DNA from: Caulobacterales bacterium
GTDB lineage: Bacteria; Pseudomonadota; Alphaproteobacteria; Caulobacterales; Caulobacteraceae
Direction of reading: 5' to 3'
Length of the DNA: 59,383 nt
Assembly (NCBI GenBank): GCA_016183935.1
Contig: JACPDR010000038.1
Coordinates: 1 to 59,383 of the forward strand
Below are positions 57,788 through 59,383 of the stretch, piece by piece; the first letter of the stretch is position 1; every line of letters begins with the position of its first letter. The translations under genes were made by a program, and so were the position numbers. Under the pieces are notes generated by a model. It saw only the letters and a list, made by a program, of their open reading frames with translations. It was not told the DNA's origin and searched no databases.

Positions 57788-57857
57788 CGTCAAGCAAACT
57801 GTTCATAATGACAAGGAAACTGGACATTGGCTGTCGTCATGTCAAGGAACATTGACA
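57788..57857. promoter_or_regulatory. Three phased 18-bp operator-like dyads
   Basis: Related sequences occur at 57788-57805 (CGTCAAGCAAACTGTTCA), 57809-57826 (TGACAAGGAAACTGGACA) and 57840-57857 (TGTCAAGGAACATTGACA). The third is a perfect TGTCAA-N6-TTGACA dyad. The starts are 21 and 31 bp apart, close to two and three helical turns. They lie directly upstream of the small membrane protein gene and 80 bases ahead of the divergent ABC ATPase gene. Confidence 0.6.
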
Positions 57858-57937
57858 CAACGCCGCCCGGCGGGCGGGGCTTGGCCGGACGGGATCGCGC
57901 GCCTACCTAGGCGGACCGTTCCGCCTGAAAGCCGCCG

Positions 57938-58912
57938 ATGACCGCTCACGACCCGCTCCCCGCCAACGCCATCGAGGTTCGCGGGCTCGAGAAGACTTAT
58001 GCCGGGTCGAAGAAGGCCCCGCCCAAGACGGCGCTGCGCGGCGTCGACCTGGTCATCCCGCGCGGTTCGATGTTCGGCCTGCTCGGTCCCAACGGCGCCG
58101 GCAAGTCGACCCTGATCAACATCCTCGCCGGGGTGGTCAACAAGACCGGCGGCACGGCCGCGATCTGGGGCCGCGACATCGACAGGCAGCCCCGCGACGC
58201 CCGCGCCGCCCTCGGCGTGGTGCCGCAGGAGATCGTCGCCGACGTCTTCTTCACCCCGCGCGAGGCGCTGGAGGTCCAGGCCGGCTTCTACGGCGTGCCG
58301 GCCCACGAGCGCCGCTCCGACGAGCTGCTCGCCGCTCTCGGCCTCAGCGACAAGGCCCACGCCTATGTCCGCGCCCTGTCCGGCGGCATGAAGCGCCGGC
58401 TGATGGTGGCCAAGGCGCTGGTGCACAATCCGCCGATCCTGATCCTCGACGAGCCGACCGCCGGCGTCGACGTCGAGTTGCGCCGCCAGCTCTGGGAGTA
58501 TGTCCGCCGCATCAACGCCGAGGGCGTCACCATCCTGCTGACCACCCACTACCTCGAGGAGGCGCAGGAGCTCTGCGACACCATCGCCATCATGAACCGG
58601 GGCCAGGTGGTGGCTTGCGAGCCGACGCCCCAGCTGCTGCGCCGCCTCGACACCCGCAACGTGATCGTCACCCCGGAGGGCGAGCTCGACGGCCTGCCGG
58701 TCCTGAAGGGCTTCGAGGCCGTCGCCCGTCCGGGAGGCGCCTTCGCCGTCACCTACCGCAAGGGCGAGTCCTCGGTGGAACAGGTGCTGGCCGCCGTGCG
58801 CGCCGCGGGCGTGATCATCGCCGACATCTCGACCGAGGATCCCGACCTCGAGGACGTCTTCCTCGCCCTGACCTACGGCGACGCGGGACAGGTCGATCCG
58901 ACGAAGGACTGA
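57938..58912 (+). CDS. ABC transporter ATP-binding protein
   Basis: A 324-residue ATPase of the ABC-2 type (YadG/DrrA-like). Walker A is GPNGAGKST (50-58), the Q-loop is VVPQE, the signature is LSGGMKRR, Walker B is LILDEPTAGVD and the switch His is in LLTTHYLEEA. A C-terminal extension of about 90 residues ends in EDPDLEDVFLALT, as usual for this group. The membrane permease normally follows in the operon, but here a minus-strand gene follows, so the partner is elsewhere. Confidence 0.93.
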   Translation: MTAHDPLPANAIEVRGLEKTYAGSKKAPPKTALRGVDLVIPRGSMFGLLGPNGAGKSTLINILAGVVNKTGGTAAIWGRDIDRQPRDARAALGVVPQEIVADVFFTPREALEVQAGFYGVPAHERRSDELLAALGLSDKAHAYVRALSGGMKRRLMVAKALVHNPPILILDEPTAGVDVELRRQLWEYVRRINAEGVTILLTTHYLEEAQELCDTIAIMNRGQVVACEPTPQLLRRLDTRNVIVTPEGELDGLPVLKGFEAVARPGGAFAVTYRKGESSVEQVLAAVRAAGVIIADISTEDPDLEDVFLALTYGDAGQVDPTKD

Positions 58913-58925
58913 AAACGTCCGGAGG

Positions 58926-59141
58926 TTACGCCGCCAGCGGCAGCTCCGTCGTCTCGGCCACCCGCGAGACAACGCCGACCACCCGCTCGCCCGCGTAGAC
59001 GCTGATCCGCTCCCAGCCGGCGACCTGTCCGGCGACGGCCCGCGCACGGGCGAGCGCCGTCCTGTCGTCCCGCGCGTCCAGAACGGCCAGATCGGCGACG
59101 GGCTCTTCATTCGTGCTGACGATGCAGTAGTAGCAGTCCAT
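58926..59141 (-). CDS. Small hypothetical protein with N-terminal CxxC
   Basis: A 71-residue protein starting MDCYYCIVST, then a predicted helix (DRTALARARAVAGQVAG) and strands (WERISVYAGERVVGVVS). GAGGGA lies 3 nt before the ATG at 59141, which decides against the longer upstream frame. No family is recognised. It converges with the ABC ATPase gene, 13 bases apart. Confidence 0.65.
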   Translation of the reverse strand: MDCYYCIVSTNEEPVADLAVLDARDDRTALARARAVAGQVAGWERISVYAGERVVGVVSRVAETTELPLAA

Positions 59142-59347
59142 CGGTCCCTCGCTCGGGGGCACTGAACTACCGGGCCGGGGACTCGTTCCTGTGACGGCTT
59201 CCCGACAGTTTATAGAAGTCAGGACATGTCCGCTCTCCGACCTGTTGCGGATATTTCCAAGCGTGGAAACCTCCGGGTGCGCCGATGCTGAGAAGGCCGA
59301 TGCCGCGCCGATGATCAAGTCAAAAACATCTGCAGGGAGAATCTACA

Positions 59348-59383
59348 ATGGCATCAATCCGGTACATCGTGACCGATGTTGAC
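59348..59383 (+). CDS. 5' end of a gene, possibly a VOC/glyoxalase-family protein (cut by window)
   Basis: The last 36 bases encode MASIRYIVTDVD after a ribosome site AGGGAG 8 nt upstream, and the frame is open to the window end. The sequence resembles the first beta strand of many VOC-family proteins (xxIRYxVxDVDxA). The assignment rests on 12 residues only. The AT-richer region 59195-59347 should hold its promoter. Confidence 0.5.
   Translation, partial: MASIRYIVTDVD

Overview
The window is about 59.4 kb of very GC-rich, densely coded chromosome from an alphaproteobacterium, most likely a member of the Caulobacteraceae such as Brevundimonas. This is an inference from gene content and style: a two-component-rich gene set with HDFNN-type kinases, ubiquinone genes (ubiE, ubiB, coq7), a HrcA/CIRCE-type groESL promoter, a YdbH/YnbE/YdbL operon, aerobic-type CobT, GANTC sites in the gyrB leader and many ATGA/GTGA/TGATG gene overlaps. 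I see no rRNA, CRISPR array, insertion sequence, prophage or plasmid gene. It is ordinary core chromosome with a few unusual loci.

Layout. 1-4 kb: 3' end of mdh, gyrB, a small secreted protein and tRNA-Arg(CCG). 4-10.4 kb: a DUF885 lipoprotein, a pterin dehydratase/SDR pair, a Crp/Fnr regulator, the ubiE-ubiB pair and a secreted protein followed by two nested palindromes. 10.4-12.3 kb (minus): arfB, a DUF188 protein and Ku. 12.3-16.5 kb (minus): a tight operon of TonB-dependent receptor, YfiR-like protein and CHASE8-type hybrid kinase. 16.6-23.2 kb (minus): an M16 protease, a small unknown and a two-gene KaiC-like ATPase/hybrid kinase operon. 23.3-25.3 kb: groESL, in which the GroES C-terminus is abnormal. 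25.5-34.5 kb: small envelope proteins (two glycine-zipper proteins, an OmpA-like lipoprotein, DUF1328), pgi, a DsbD/ScsB-type reductase, a lipid-kinase-like protein and a phosphoesterase. 34.6-39.7 kb: YqjE/YqjD, a fumarylpyruvate hydrolase/GST-zeta isomerase pair, an alpha/beta hydrolase, a second GST and an M23 peptidase. 40-44 kb: the ydbH-ynbE-ydbL envelope lipid-transport operon. 44-50.5 kb: an HWE/HisKA_2-type kinase, tryptophan 2,3-dioxygenase, a ferritin-like protein, rplS-trmD, a GNAT enzyme and a second DUF885 protein. 50.5-59.4 kb: an ArsR regulator with a divergent membrane protein, a lipoprotein with an apparent CTG start, gloA, YqaA, dsbB-coq7, a phytase-like esterase with cobT, an NDUFS6-like zinc protein, an orphan ABC ATPase and the first codons of a VOC-like gene.

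Themes. Several loci concern the envelope: lipid bridge, thiol redox (DsbD, DsbB), TonB uptake, M23 wall hydrolase and glycine-zipper lipoproteins. Three sensor kinases lie in small modules that suggest their partners. The loci most worth a second look are the KaiC/pseudo-receiver kinase pair, the receptor/YfiR/CHASE8-kinase operon, the shortened GroES, the three helically phased dyads at 57.8 kb and the ArsR operator at 50.92 kb.
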